A stretch of 64,000 nt of DNA from Puccinellia tenuiflora (GCA_012064385.1 QRDG01001877.1:1-64000); one strand, 5' to 3'. Shown: positions 43,481-55,114, counted from the stretch's first letter. Program-made: numbers and translations. Notes: generated by a model not told the origin, from the sequence alone.

Positions 43481-44908
43481 CCGATTTTCTTGCGCCCTTT
43501 CTGCTGGTGCCTTGTTCGCCAGAGCCTCTTCGACTGCTTTGATGGACATGATTTGTTGCTTGTGGAGGAGAGCGCGGGCGTCACCCTCAGGCGGCTGCGT
43601 CAGTCGCAGGTATGTTTCGACTGCCATGAGGGCAGCTCCGGGTGTCTTGGGGACGGGTATCCCGTCCGCGTCTTCAGTCATGTATGACGACTCGAGGTTG
43701 CGGGTAATTCCGGCGCGTTCGGCCTCTGTCATCCGGGGCACGCGGGGCCTGTGGCGCCTTGCTCCTTGCGAGACTTCTGTCGAGGCAGCAGTGAATGAGT
43801 AAGCGGCCCTCCTGGCACTCGCCGCGTCGGCTTCCTCCTTGCGTCGGAGTAGCTCGGCCTTCTCTGCGCGGAGTCGTTCACCTTCCTTCCGCAGCAGATA
43901 CTGGACCGCCATAAGGTCCTCTCGGGGTGCATCTGGTGGAGGGTACGTGCCCTCCTCAACGTGCTTCAGGGCTCTGATTGCCATGTCGCGGGTGATGGTG
44001 AGCCGTGTCTGATCCGGCATGACCACCTCCAGTGGATATGCGGGTTCGTCGCCGTTGGTCCGCGCCGGGCCAGTCATGTAGACTTGTGCGGGGTAAACCC
44101 GAGAAGTGGGGCTGATGCTTCCACTGCTGCTTCCTTCATCCGAGCCGTGCTCGGAGTCGAAAATGGTTGCAACGTGGTAAGTACCACAGTCGCCGTTGAG
44201 GTTCTTTCCGTAGAGTTTCGCGGCCTTCACCGCGGATGCGAGGAATGGAGTCGCTGTCGTTGACGCAGGTGCGATTGGCTTGCGGATGATCTCGCGACGC
44301 GGAGGCGTGGCCGACGTAGTCGGAGTCGGTGCAGATCTTGGCCTTGCCCGTGACGCGACCAAGGTAGTCGAAGTAGACTTGATCCGTGCAGGGGTCGCCG
44401 CCGATGCGATCTCCTTGGCAGCCGGAGATGCGGGTGTCGTGGTCGCGTTAAGCGCGATCTTTGCCATGGAGGCAGTTGGTGCAGTCGAGACGCGCGCGAT
44501 CTTCACGGCGGTCGAGGATGCGATCTTCGCAGTCGTGGTAGATGCGATCACGGCGGGTGATGTCGTGGTCGTTGTAGTCGTAGCAGATGCGATCTTCGCG
44601 GCAGTCGAAGACGCGATCGCTGCATTCGCAGCAGATGCGATCTCCACGGTAGGTGAAGGCGTGGTCGACGTAGTCGATGCAGACGCGGGTGTCGTCTCCG
44701 CGCGTAGCGCGGCCACCGTAGATCGGAGCGTTCCGTAGCTGTTTATGAGGTAGCGCATGGTACCAAAGGTGATCCACGTACCTTCACTCAGTTCAGCGTA
44801 CGCCGAGCGATGAGCCGGCGGGTGGCTGACGTACTCGAGGGAGCTGGACCGGATTGGCTCCTTGGTGCGGGCGTCGGTCTTCAGGGTTGATGGAGCCGGA
44901 GCGACCAT
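43421..44908 (-). CDS. Gag-like protein of the Tat-like element (sense)
   Basis: The frame is open from upstream of the primer site to 43421. The ATG at 44908 (MVAPAPSTLKTDARTKEP) is the first one in a sensible position after the primer site and gives about 495 codons. After YLINSYGTLRSTVAALRAE comes a long Ala/Thr/Ser/Ile low-complexity tract (about 44700-44300). A conserved-looking part follows (DCGTYHVATIFDSEHGSDEG, VVMPDQTRLTITRDMAIRAL), then a charged coiled-coil stretch (LRKEGERLRAEKAELLRRKE). The end is made of the tandem-repeat array. No zinc knuckle or protease is present. It resembles the N-terminal gag region of Tat-lineage elements, as inferred from position. Confidence 0.6.
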   Translation of the reverse strand: MVAPAPSTLKTDARTKEPIRSSSLEYVSHPPAHRSAYAELSEGTWITFGTMRYLINSYGTLRSTVAALRAETTPASASTTSTTPSPTVEIASAANAAIASSTAAKIASATTTTTTTSPAVIASTTTAKIASSTAVKIARVSTAPTASMAKIALNATTTPASPAAKEIASAATPARIKSTSTTLVASRARPRSAPTPTTSATPPRREIIRKPIAPASTTATPFLASAVKAAKLYGKNLNGDCGTYHVATIFDSEHGSDEGSSSGSISPTSRVYPAQVYMTGPARTNGDEPAYPLEVVMPDQTRLTITRDMAIRALKHVEEGTYPPPDAPREDLMAVQYLLRKEGERLRAEKAELLRRKEEADAASARRAAYSFTAASTEVSQGARRHRPRVPRMTEAERAGITRNLESSYMTEDADGIPVPKTPGAALMAVETYLRLTQPPEGDARALLHKQQIMSIKAVEEALANKAPAERAQENRGRNLGRHSTHSGAAPHRFH

Positions 44909-44930
44909 GGTTCCAACGCTCGTTCTTTTC

Positions 44931-44948
44931 CCACAGACGGCGCCAATT
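44931..44948 (-). other. Primer-binding site of the Tat-like element (TGGCGCC type)
   Basis: Immediately inside the LTR the minus strand reads ATTGGCGCCGTCTGTGGG, the primer-site form common in Tat/Athila-type grass elements. Confidence 0.75.
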
Positions 44949-45400
44949 GACAAGGTTAGAGCTCGGCAAATCCCTGGGTCGAGTACCCCGGGTTGATTGA
45001 AGGGGAGGAAGATGAACGTTGGTGATCACGACGGCTAACAGGGGGCGATTTACCCAGGTTCAGGCTCCCGGAGGATAACACCCTACTCCTGCTTGTCTGG
45101 AATTATGATCAAGGTGGCTACAATGGCGAGATGGAGATCTCGCTAGGGTTTAGCTGGCGGCTATGAACTGGTCCTCGCTAGTTCTTCTTCGTTACCCTAG
45201 GCGAGGGACCCTCCCAGCCTTTATATGATAGGCTGGGTCTCGGGTGAACGGTGCTGATGGCACGTACAGGATGATCAAGCCGATGACCTAACGTCGACTA
45301 CCTTGGGCCGCACATCATCCTTCTTGGGCCTTCCTTGGGCCTCCCTTGGCGTGACCCAGGTACCACCACCGTGGGGTACTCGAAAGGTAACCCCACAACA
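44949..45400 (-). repeat. 5' LTR of the Tat-like element
   Basis: Direct repeat of 37528-37978. It starts TGACAAGG and ends CCCACAACA on the plus strand, followed by the second TCCGC. Confidence 0.95.
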
Positions 45401-45405
45401 TCCGC

Positions 45406-46330
45406 CCTCTCCGTCGCCATGCGCCTCAATCTCGTCGTCGGTGCTGCTGCTAATGGGGGGCGGCGCTGCTGCTAGTGGCGACCGGCGCAGCTGCTGCCAT
45501 GGGCCGTGGTGCATCGTGTTGTGAGGAACGGTGCCGCCGCTATGAGCCGGGAGTGCTACGGCGGTGGTGCGACAGCAGGCCGGCATTGCTACGACCGGTA
45601 ATGTCGGGGCTACAAATGGCAACCAACATTCCTACTAACGATGGGCGGGAGTGCTACCAACTATGAGCGGCAGTGCTACATAAGAATGGCAGCGGTGCTA
45701 TAAAAGAAGGGTGGCCGTGCTACCATAGGTGGACGACATCGGCGTGCTGCTCCTCCTCGGCTTTTGCTCCTCCGTCGACGCTGATGCTGCAATAAATTTT
45801 TCTTTTTGCACCATACATTGTGTGGATTTGCATCACAAGAAGGATTTATTTGCTACAATTGTTCTGCTTTTTTTCTATCATAAGTTTCATTGGAGGACCT
45901 CGCCGGAAGATTTTTTTGCTACGATGCTTCAATGCAAGATTTTTTTGCTACAATCGTTTTGTATTTTTGCTACAATAGTACAAGTTTTTTGCTAAGAGGT
46001 CTCCGACGAGAGTCTTCGGCGATGTCTCCAGCGAAGTTGGTTTTGCTACATTATCAAAATTTACTTTTTGCTACAACCGTCCTATAGTTTTGCTACAATA
46101 GCACAAATTGTTTGCTACGAGGTTTCATAGGAGCAATTGTGGTATTTGAATGAATATTGAAAATTTGCTACAATAGCACAAAATTCTTATTTCAATCAAA
46201 TCGTTTTTTGCTTCATAGGAGCAAAAGCGGGATTTTGCGGGGATTTTGGAAATTGCTATAATAGTACGAAAATCTTATTTCAATGAACCGTTTTTTTGCT
46301 TCATAGGAGCAAAAGCGGGATTTGGAGCCC
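45406..46330. repeat. GC-rich target half, then a degenerate TTTTTGCTACAA motif field
   Basis: 45406-45770 continues the GC-rich target, with GAGTGCTAC and GTGCTAC motifs. From about 45845 to 46300 the motif TTTTTTGCTACAA, or TTGCTACAATAGCACAA, recurs about ten times at irregular spacing. No coding sequence is supported. Confidence 0.6.
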
Positions 46331-47061
46331 AGAATTGGACACGTGTCAGCAGGAGGACCTGGGGGCTGGAAAATTTTGAGCCCCCGGGAGACGCCTAGCA
46401 CTGTCCATGCCTGAATGTGTTGGAAGATACCTTTGTCAATGATACCTGTTGTGGTCTCCGAATCCATCGATCGAGACAACACATGCGATGCATAAAGTTC
46501 CCATGGATTATGCACATGGAGCATTTCATGTACACAATATTACGTAGAACTTTTTCCGCAAGCTTCAAACAAAATGATTTATGAAGTTTTGCATTTTTTT
46601 CTCGAAAAGGGGAGCATGTCCGGCCCTCTGCATTGAAGCAATGCACACGATCATAAATTATTAGAAATTTCAGCGCAAACAAAGGAAACAAAACCGAGGT
46701 CTCATGCCTCGCGATAGTATATAAGTTTAACAGGCTATAACACTATCCATACGGTAAAAATAAATAATGAAAAGATACATACTTCATGTCGCCTCCGACA
46801 CAACTCAAAGGAACCCAATCCCACCAACGCCACCTCCCTCCCCCTCCCCCTCTCCCCTTCCCATTCCGCCAATGCGGCAGTGAGGATCATCCTTTCTCTC
46901 ATGTGCGTGCTTCTCCCGGCAACGAGCGCCTTAGGTGGGGGAGGCTCGGTCCCTAGAGCCGCGATCGGCGCCTCATCACTGACCACGACGTCCAACCATG
47001 CAGCACCTCCAACGGCCGGCGGCTCGACCCTTTCATCCATTGCCACGACATCGTTAGAGAC
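46331..47061. other. Intergenic; possible 3' tail of another retroposon near 46592
   Basis: CTCGAAAAGGGGAG, then CCGGCCCTCTGCATTG and GCAATGCACAC (46592-46650), resembles the 3' end of the retroposon at 14474 (CCGGCCTCTGCATCC, then GGATGCACAC). A T tract (46586-46592) would be its A tail on the minus strand. No matching TSD was found on the right, so the boundaries are open. Confidence 0.4.
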
Positions 47062-47218
47062 CAGTGGCGGATCCATAGGGTGGACAGGGTGGTCCATGGA
47101 CCACCCTGTGATTTCCATGTAGACTACATATGATAGTAGAAAATTTAAATATAATTATGTTTATATGAATAATTTCGCTGTTGGACCACCCTGAAAAGTT
47201 GAGCTTGATCCTCCACTG
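47062..47218. mobile_element. hAT-type MITE, 157 bp, TSD TTAGAGAC
   Basis: The ends CAGTGGCGGATCCA and (complement) CAGTGGAGGATCAA form a terminal inverted repeat. The exact 8-bp repeat TTAGAGAC flanks it (47054-47061 and 47219-47226), which is diagnostic of hAT elements. The inner GGTGGTCCATGGACCACC is a strong palindrome near the left end. No coding capacity. Confidence 0.93.
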
Positions 47219-47226
47219 TTAGAGAC

Positions 47227-49980
47227 TATGGTGTCTGCTCAACAAGACATGTGGGTGGTGTCCCTCCTTCCTGCTTGTTAAGACGTGTCTCGGCACGCGG
47301 TTGGGTCTTACCGAACGCTGGTTGTTGCGTTAGCGTTTGGTTCATTAGATCTGGTCGGGTTTGGACAAATCTAGCATGATGGCTTAAGATGGCGGTGAAA
47401 ACGGTGGCTCGTGCCTAGTTTTGGGACAGTGGGTTTGCGAGCAAGCAGAGTTGCAGGTTTTCCCCGCCTTTGCTCGATCGCGCGGGGGTGCGAAGGCGTA
47501 TTCGCACCATACAAAAGCCTAAGGACATGGCGACCATGGAAGTCACTCTCTTCCCTTGGGGAGGGGCTCTTCGTGGTGCTCTTCGACCTCCACATCCTTT
47601 GGATCACATCTTTGGGGTGAAGTCCATGATCCTATGGTGCGAGGCCGGATGACGGCGTCATTCCCACGTTGCTTCCCCTCCTGGGTGCGTTGTCTTGAAG
47701 TCGGCCGGTGATCTCATGCATCCTTTCACATGGCTAGACTAACATCACATTGAGGTTGAGATGTGGTCATATGGTAATGTGTGGGTTCCATGTGGTGGCT
47801 AGCGCGGTAACGATGACGTTGATGAGTGATGGTTTGGTTGTGCAGGACTTTTGTTGGTCGAATTCTTGTTCCGGCGTGCCCAGCGGAGTGTTGGACTTCC
47901 TCTGCTGCATAGTCATAGTTGTGTAGTGTCGTTTGAGTGGTGACGATGACATGCATGCGATGGGTGGTCCGATCGTGAATATCTTCAGTGCGGGTCTTGC
48001 ATATCTCTTCTTTGAATCTCGTCATGGAGGGTCAACTGTTTGGCATGGATTGACGAGGGCATCACGAGGTCGCTACTACGAGGTCTTCTTGGGTGGTAAT
48101 TCTTTAGAAAATCGGATAGTCGCTGACTCGTGGAGGAGTGATGATGATCGACACTCGTGGGCAACCTCAACGATGGCCCTTGTTTCAGTGGTATGTGCGC
48201 ACATGTGCCCTCAAAGGTCGTGTGTTCCATGGCGGTTGATGAGGGTGTATGTGTTGTTTTTCGGTCGGTTTTCTACTAATTAACATGCCAACTTTATTAT
48301 CTTTCATCAATAAAATGCAAGTCGTTTTCCTTAATTATCTAAAGAAAAATGCGCATGCACGTATTTTTTGTTTTAACGGCTCTCGGTCTATGCCATTGGA
48401 CTTGAACCCTCCTGCATATTTTCCTTTTAGATAAATTACTACATGAAGTTAGCATGATTTTGATAATAAAGAAAACGATGCAATGATCATACTACTAATT
48501 TGTAACAATACATCGTATGGATACATCGTATGGAGAACAAAATAAGAACATCAACCATATTGTCGTGCCTAAGAACGAGAAATATACTATTGCACAAATT
48601 CTAGTAGTTTGAAAAGAGGGTTGTAAAGCGTAAGCAGGATGGTGTTGTCAATGGGTTAAATGTGCACTTAAGATAGAAGTTTGGGATATTCAAATTTATT
48701 ACTATTTTATACGTTAGATCGTATTCGACGGTTAAAATGGTTTGTGATACTAGTAGAGAGCGATATAGAATAGATAAGGTGAAAATGTAACACTATATTG
48801 GGGTCCGTCATGATGCAGCCGACCTATATCAGCAATAGGCATCCATAAACCTATGTTGTCGATGAGTGTTGCCTCGTTGTGGCACATCCTGACGTGCTTA
48901 GTTTTTTTATCGTATGACATGTCATTAGAATCGTTCGGTACTAGCGCGACAGATCATAACTTGTACTTAATTTATTATAGATGTTAAAATTGTCTTAAAT
49001 GTATTCCATCTATTAATTTTTTTATACTTCGCTGTGCATCGTACAAAGGTGAGAAAATGTTTTCATGGCCTACTGGATGGGACCTAGAATAATCAACTGT
49101 TTTAAAAATGTTATTGACCAATATTTTAGGATCGATATTTTATTCAAGTACTAGATAACTTCGAAAGGAAAATAGATGGTGCAAAAGAAGGTTTTCGAGT
49201 GTGCCACAATCAACTAATTTCTTTGGCCAATTTGTTGTCATTTCTCCAGTGGGATATGTTTATGAATTTCGAGATGAGATAAAAGTGATACGAAACCTAC
49301 GAAAGTCAAAATGCATCCACTGCGGCAATACACCTAGTTATCGTGCATGGTGGCCAGATTCAAAGAGCCGGCATGCAACTGTACCAATACCACACACAGG
49401 CACACAGATACACACATCTACACAAGCACACAGACAAACAAACGTAGGAAGAAGGAGACACGTATTTTTCTCGATGATATCAAACAATAAATTAAGAAAG
49501 GAGTTCTTTTAAGACTCTCCCGCTTAACTCCTACGGAGTAGAAGGTAAAATAAGTATTCGATCTGAACCGTCCATTGATAGCGACTCGAGGAAGTAAAAC
49601 TATTACACAGTGGTCCCTAATTTTTACATAAAAGACCCTGCGAAGATTTTGGTAAAGCAACCGATTCCATCGCCGCTACCAAAGAACGGGGAACTCGAAT
49701 CACGTCCATCTTCCCCGGTGTCGGGGACGACACCACTAGGTTCTGAGAAGACGTGGAGCGCCACCACGACTTCCTCAAAGGGCCTCCATTTGGAGGTTGA
49801 TGAAATGCCGGGAATCATCAGTGGCTTGAAGAGAGGCCACCTGAGTCAGCCAACAAACAAAACCCACTGAGGTTATAGTCCACGTTGCAGTATGCCAGTG
49901 TCCCAGCTCCAGGACAATCGGACGTCGGAGCACAGAACGCCACTCTGCCTCTTCCCCCGTCACAAGATGGAGAAGGTTGC
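47227..49980. other. Intergenic, no gene recognised
   Basis: 47227-48330 is moderately GC-rich with short open frames and ends near a CAATAAAATGCAAG tail-like sequence, so an old plus-strand retroposon is possible. 48330-49200 is AT-rich with nothing recognisable. 49385-49440 is rich in CACACA and ACACAT. 49600-49980 has short frames without domains. Confidence 0.4.
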
Positions 49981-50308
49981 TGTTACGTCCTTGCCGTGGA
50001 TTGCTCCAGCGGATTTGGGACTCGATCTAACTTGGGGAAGAAGAAGCCGGGGTAGGTAGAGAGAAAGAGACTGGGGAACAGATTGTTCTATTTCTTTTTC
50101 GATGCCTTCTCGCTACAACTCACCCAGGCTTATAACAACGCCTTCCACGCACACACGCCACGACAGCTGGCTAGACACGGCCCACGCACACTCTGGCACA
50201 GACGGCCCAACTACTAGATCGAATTACTGAGACACTCCTGTTGGCGCCTTCTTCAGTTTACGCTTCCCTGGCTCAGCTGCACACAGCTTCAGAGTACCGT
50301 CTGTGACA
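49981..50308 (-). repeat. 3' LTR of the second Reina-like element
   Basis: Direct repeat of 55116-55449, differing by about nine substitutions and two or three small indels by eye. The polypurine tract TGCGGGGGGCAAC (minus strand, 50309-50321) adjoins. Confidence 0.93.
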
Positions 50309-51637
50309 GTTGCCCCCCGCAATACCAGCTTGCCCCCAAGCTGGAGCATCTGGAAACCTCTGGCGAACCGCCTCATAATCTTCCCAAGTTGCTGATCCTA
50401 CTGGTATATCAGACCATCGCACAAGAACCTGAAGTAAAGCTTGGTTACCTTTCTTTACCAGACGACGATCCAACACTTCTTCAGGTACAAGAGTATCAAT
50501 GTCCATCATCAGCGTTTCTGGCAGCGAAGAGTATACCGGCGTATGATCTGGGACATGTTCTTTCAGTTGAAAAACATGAAACACGGGATGTACCTGGCTT
50601 GTATCCGGCAGCTTCAATTTGTAAGCAGCAGAGCCGATCTTCTCCAGAATAGTGAACGGCCCGAAGAACTTCATTGCTAATTTTGGACATGGCCTGTTGA
50701 CCACTGATGATTATGCATACGGCTGAAGCTTCAAAAAGACAGATTCTCCCACCGCAAATTCTCTGGGTGTGCGGTTGCGGTCAGCAGCTTGTTTCATCTT
50801 CAACTGTGCTCTTGCGAGGTGTTGCTTGAGCAAAGCCAACTATCCAGACCGTTCCTTGAGCCAAGTCTGTAACTCCCCATTCGTTGCCTGCACTTCTTTA
50901 CTGAACTGACCCATATGTGCTTCTTTACCATACACAGCCTTGAAAGGAGTACAACCCAAAGCAGAATGGTGGGAAGTGTTATACCAAAATTCGGCCAGCG
51001 GCAACCAGTTTGCCCATTGCTTGGGTGTATCATGAACGGCACACCGCAAATACATTTCCAAGCATTGATTTACTCTCTCCGTTTGCCCATCTGTCTGAGG
51101 GTGGTATGCAGTTGATAGCTGTAACTGTGTGCCCCATAGTTTGAACAATTCTTTCCAAAAATTACTTGTGAAAATTTTATCTCTATCTGATGTAATTGTC
51201 AATGGCATACTATGTAATTTCACCACATTGTTCATGAAAACCTGTGCAACTGTGGCTGCTGTATATGGATGCTTTAAGGGTATAAAATGACTATACTTAC
51301 TGTAGCTGCCAACTACTACCAGCATAACTGAATAGCCGTTGGATTTGGGTAAACCCTCGATGAAATCCATCGACACATCTTCCCAAGGACCATCAGGGAT
51401 AGGGAGAGGACTGAGCAAACCTGGATACTTACAGTGTTCATGCTTTGCTTGTTGGCAAATCTGACATTGCTGCACAAAGTTCTCCACTGATTGCTTAATT
51501 CCTGTCCAATGAAATAGCTTTTTAACTCTTTGGTATGTCGCCTGAAACCCAGAATGCCCCCCAACAGGTGATGCATGAAACACTGAAATGAGTTTAGTCT
51601 GGAGCCCAGCATTTGATCCCACCCAAATCTTGTCCAT
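50273..51637 (-). pseudogene. Integrase and chromodomain of the second Reina-like element
   Basis: 51637-50840 shows the HHCC finger (HASPVGGHSG, then CQICQQAK), the catalytic residues in MDFIEGLPKS, TITSDRDKIF and HPQTDGQTERVNQ, and YNTSHHSALGCTPF. A TAG near 50840 and a TAA near 50708 interrupt the frame. The C-terminal part (50704-50273) has HPVFHVFQLKEH and a chromodomain (VLVRWSDIPVGSATWEDYEA). Only two nonsense changes separate it from an open frame. Confidence 0.9.
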
Positions 51638-52967
51638 ATATAATAATGCCAGCAGTCAGTGAATAAGAAGGAACTGCCGAGGGGTCCAAAGCTAGTTTCC
51701 TAAGCATCTCTTGTGCCTTAACATCCACTGCATATGAATTTATCACTTCTTGCAACCAGACTGGTTGAGCTGTAGACACAGACTGTGCCACAAAAGCATG
51801 TCCAAAACGGGACAAGGCGTCAGCTGCTTGATTGTCAACACCTTTCTTGTATTGGAACTGAAATTGCAAGCCCACCAACTTTGTCATGGCCTTCCTTTGT
51901 AACTCTGAAGATAGGACCTGATCTTCCAAATGACATAAGCTCTTGTGATCAGTTTTAATCACAAATGGCCCTCTAGATATATAGGGTCTCCACCTATCCA
52001 CTGCCATCATGATGGCCAGAAATTCCTTCTCGTAAATGGAAAATTTCCTATTAGCTGGCCCAAGTGCCTTGCTATAATATGCAACTAGATGTCCTTGTTG
52101 ACTTAACAAAGCTCCAATTTCACTGTCACAAGCGTCTGTCTCAATGCAGAAAGGCAATGAAAAGTCAGGAAGTGCCAAAACAGGTGTTGTGACCATGGCC
52201 TGTTTTAATTTGTCATAAGCTTGTTGTGCTTCAGGAGACCATTTGAACGCTTGTTTCTTCAACAAGGAAGTGAGAGGTCGAAAAATTATGCCATAATCCC
52301 TGATGAACTTCCTGTAATAACCTGTAAGTCCCAAAATGCCTCTTAGTTGTGTGATGGTCAGAGGGACTGGCCAATCTACCACTGCCTTGATTTTCTCCAG
52401 ATCCGTGCCCACCCCTTGATCTGAGATAATGTGTCCCACATACTCTAACTTTCGTTGGGCGAAAGAACATTTACTTCTCTTGGCATACAATTTGTTTGCT
52501 CTTAGGGTTTCCAACACTAGCTGCAAGTGTTGAACATGAATTTCCAGGGTTTTGCTGTAAACTAGGATGTCGTCCATAAAGACCAAAATGAACTTCCTGA
52601 TATGCTTAGAGAATATTGAATTCATTAGACACTGAAATGTTGCAGGTGCATTGGTAAGCCCAAATGGCATTACTCTGAACTGAAATTGACCATGGTGGGT
52701 TTTGAAGGCTGTCTTATGCTCATCCTCCTCCACCATCCTGATCTGATGATACCCAGATCTGAGATCTAGTTTGGAGAACCACTTAGTGCCGGCTAATTCA
52801 TCCAAGAGCTCATCCACAATGGGAATAGGGAATTTGATTTTCACTGATATATTATTGAGCCTCCTGTAGTCTACACAGAAACGCCAGTTGTCGTCCTTCT
52901 TCTTAACCAGAAGCACTGGACATGCATATGGCGACATGCTAGGTGTGATCAGGCCAGACAACAACAT
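51594..52967 (-). pseudogene. Reverse transcriptase and RNase H of the second Reina-like element
   Basis: A 457-codon open stretch shows FCVDYRRLNNISVKIKFPIP, FSKLDLRSGYHQIRM, MPFGLTNAPATFQCLM, the catalytic VFMDDILVYSKT (near 52570), and RNase H motifs ETDACDSEIGALLSQ and AADALSRFG. It is open except at the ends. A frameshift near 51640 separates it from integrase. The link to the protease (53340-52967) is broken by several changes. Confidence 0.92.
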
Positions 52968-53341
52968 TTCCTTGACCTGTTTTTCTATCTCGTCCTTCTG
53001 TTGAGGTGAGTATCTTTAAGGTCTCGAATTAACTGGTGCACTACCAGGCAACAAAGAGATTGCATGATCAAACACCCTATGAGGTGGCAGTTCCTTTGGT
53101 TCTTGAAACACATCTTGGAATTTGTGCAATGTTTCCTTGCTTCGTCAATAGCCATGTCCTGCCGTGTGATCAACACAGAAGCCCAGATTTCGTTGCCCTT
53201 ATAACACTTCTCCAGGTGCTCAACTGAAATCTCATTTATCATAGTATTTTGTACATCATGCATTCCTTGTAACCTGACCAACTTGTCTTGTTTATGAAAT
53301 TGGATCCACTTGTCCTACCAATGACAAGTCATTTCCCCCCA

Positions 53342-54925
53342 CTATGATAACCAATCCATACCTAATGCATCATATCCTCCCAGTGACACAACTTTCATGT
53401 CAGATTGGAAGGTAGTGCCCTGTATCCACCACTCCAGCCCTTTAACTTCAGCAGTGCATTGCATGAATTGCCCGTTTGCCACCTTCACCTTGAGTGGAGT
53501 CTGTAAATTGGCCCTTTGGCACTCAAGCTTGTCAGCCAGTTGTTGGTCCATAAAAGTGTGTGAGCTTCCTGAGTCTACCAATAGTAACATCACCTTATTT
53601 CCCACTAATGCTCTGAGTTTGATGGACTTGGTATGTGTAGTTCCACTAAGCGCATTTGCAGTCAGGAAAGCTGCCGCTTCTTCCATCATCTCTTCACCAG
53701 GCACAACATCTAGGATGGCATCACCCAAAATCACACCCTCTTCTTCGGTTTCAATTGCCTTAACTTGTCCCCCTTGTTTGTTTGCACAAATGTGTCCTGG
53801 TGTATATTTTTCCCCGCAACTATAGCACAGCACATTAGCCCTTCTAAATTCCTTCAGTTGTCGTGCCTTCCACACATCCCCAGCTGTAAATTGCTTCTGC
53901 ACTTGTTCAGGTTTCTGGTATGCATTTCTCACTGCTAATGGTCGATGAACACGGTTTACTTGCATAGGTGCCTTTCCTCGCTCAATCAAGGTCTCTTGTA
54001 CCAGTGCATATTCAGTTGATGCATGGACAGTAGCAGGTAACTAAATTTCCACTGCTGCCTTAATCTCATCCTTCAGACCCAATATGAATTGCATCACCAG
54101 AAAGGTTTCGCTGAGTCCCCCTTCATATAGCCGTACTTGGTATACCAATTGGTTAAACTGGGTCCGGTACTCGTTCACTGTTCCAATCTGTTTGAGCACC
54201 AACAGATCTCGCATACGATTCCTGTGCACATTCACATCAAATTCACTCCGAACAGCCGCACAGAAGGTCGACCACGAATTGCAAACTGCTGTGAATTTCA
54301 CTGACTGGTACCAGTGTGAGGCATTCCCCACCAAATGTAGTGAGGCTGACATGATTTTGAAATTCTTGGGTATGTTGTACAACAGGAAGTATACCTCACA
54401 GTTATCTATCCATGCTCTAACTCCCTCTCCATCAAACCGAGGGAATTCCATTTTCGGCATCCACGTGCACTTGGTAGTGCCACTGTCCTCCTGCCCTCCT
54501 ATGTGGTAGTGCTGAACCTGATGTTGCTCGGGCGGTCGATGGTGAGGTTGTTGCCGTACTGCAGGCGGTGGTGGTGGCTCAGCAGCGGGGCCCCCAAAAT
54601 TTGCTACAGTCGATGGTGAAGCCGCTGTTGTAGGTGATGTTGCAAGGCACCCTTCGCCCGCCATACGCTCCAACTCCAGATCTCGCACACTCGCCGACTC
54701 CTTCAACACACGGGTCACATGGACGTTGTCCTGATGGATCGCCCCGATCGAACTCACAGATAGATCCACTTTAGTTTGTACCTGATCCAGACGCGCGACT
54801 TGTTCCCCGAATTGCGTGTCCAGCTTGTCCAGCCGCTGCCGAATCGAGTCGATCCCCTCCATCTTACTCTGGAGATCCTGCAGCTTTGTGACCTCCGACA
54901 GGACCTTCTCCTCAAAGGTGCCCAT
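53342..54925 (-). pseudogene. Gag and protease of the second Reina-like element
   Basis: The start is the ATG at 54925 (MGTFEEKVLSEVTKLQDLQS) with an N-terminal coiled coil. A proline-rich linker (AAEPPPPPAVRQQPHH) and the gag domain (MEFPRFDGEGVRAWIDNCEV, then YRTQFNQLVYQV) follow. A single TAG near 54041 interrupts the frame, which then goes on through the knuckle CYSCGEKYTPGHIC (about 53785-53825) and the protease motif LLLVDSGSSHTFM (about 53560-53600). It stops at GMDWLS. Confidence 0.9.
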
Positions 54926-55097
54926 GATCCCTACTAGATGTCGAGTCTACGCACTAGGCTTGAACGAAGCCGTCGTTGCCCCCTCTGAACTCTCCCCAAC
55001 GTTGATCTCGGATTTACAGCCGAAAGCCCGAGAGCGATCAACAACCGACCAGTCGATGTTACGGGGTGAGCCTCGAGTAGCGAAGCGTGATCGGATC

Positions 55098-55114
55098 CGA
55101 GCTCTGATACCAGA
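55098..55114 (-). other. Primer-binding site of the second Reina-like element
   Basis: The minus strand just inside the LTR reads ATCTGGTATCAGAGCTC, the initiator tRNA-Met type. Confidence 0.85.

Larger units (their letters stand above)
37528..45400 (-). mobile_element. Complete non-autonomous Ty3/gypsy element with antisense genes (Tat-like), TSD TCCGC
   Basis: LTRs of 451 and 452 bp (37528-37978 and 44949-45400) start TGAC and end AACA, and differ at about nine positions by eye. The 5-bp TSD TCCGC is exact (37523-37527 and 45401-45405). The primer-site side is at 44948 (TTGGCGCCGTCTGTGGG on the minus strand), so the element runs on the minus strand. A gag-like gene lies in sense (44908-43421). 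Instead of pol there is a tandem-repeat block (42720-43480) and two spliced genes on the opposite strand (38924-42603). The design fits non-autonomous Tat-lineage elements with additional antisense ORFs. Confidence 0.93.

Noticed and set aside
46735..47118. Minus-strand 127-codon open frame as a gene
   Set aside because: It runs through the hAT MITE and GC-rich repeat sequence, with no domain or splice signals.
47227..48330. Plus-strand LINE-like retroposon ending in CAATAAAATGCAAG
   Set aside because: Composition and tail are suggestive, but no TSD or reverse transcriptase was found, so it is left as unclassified intergenic DNA.
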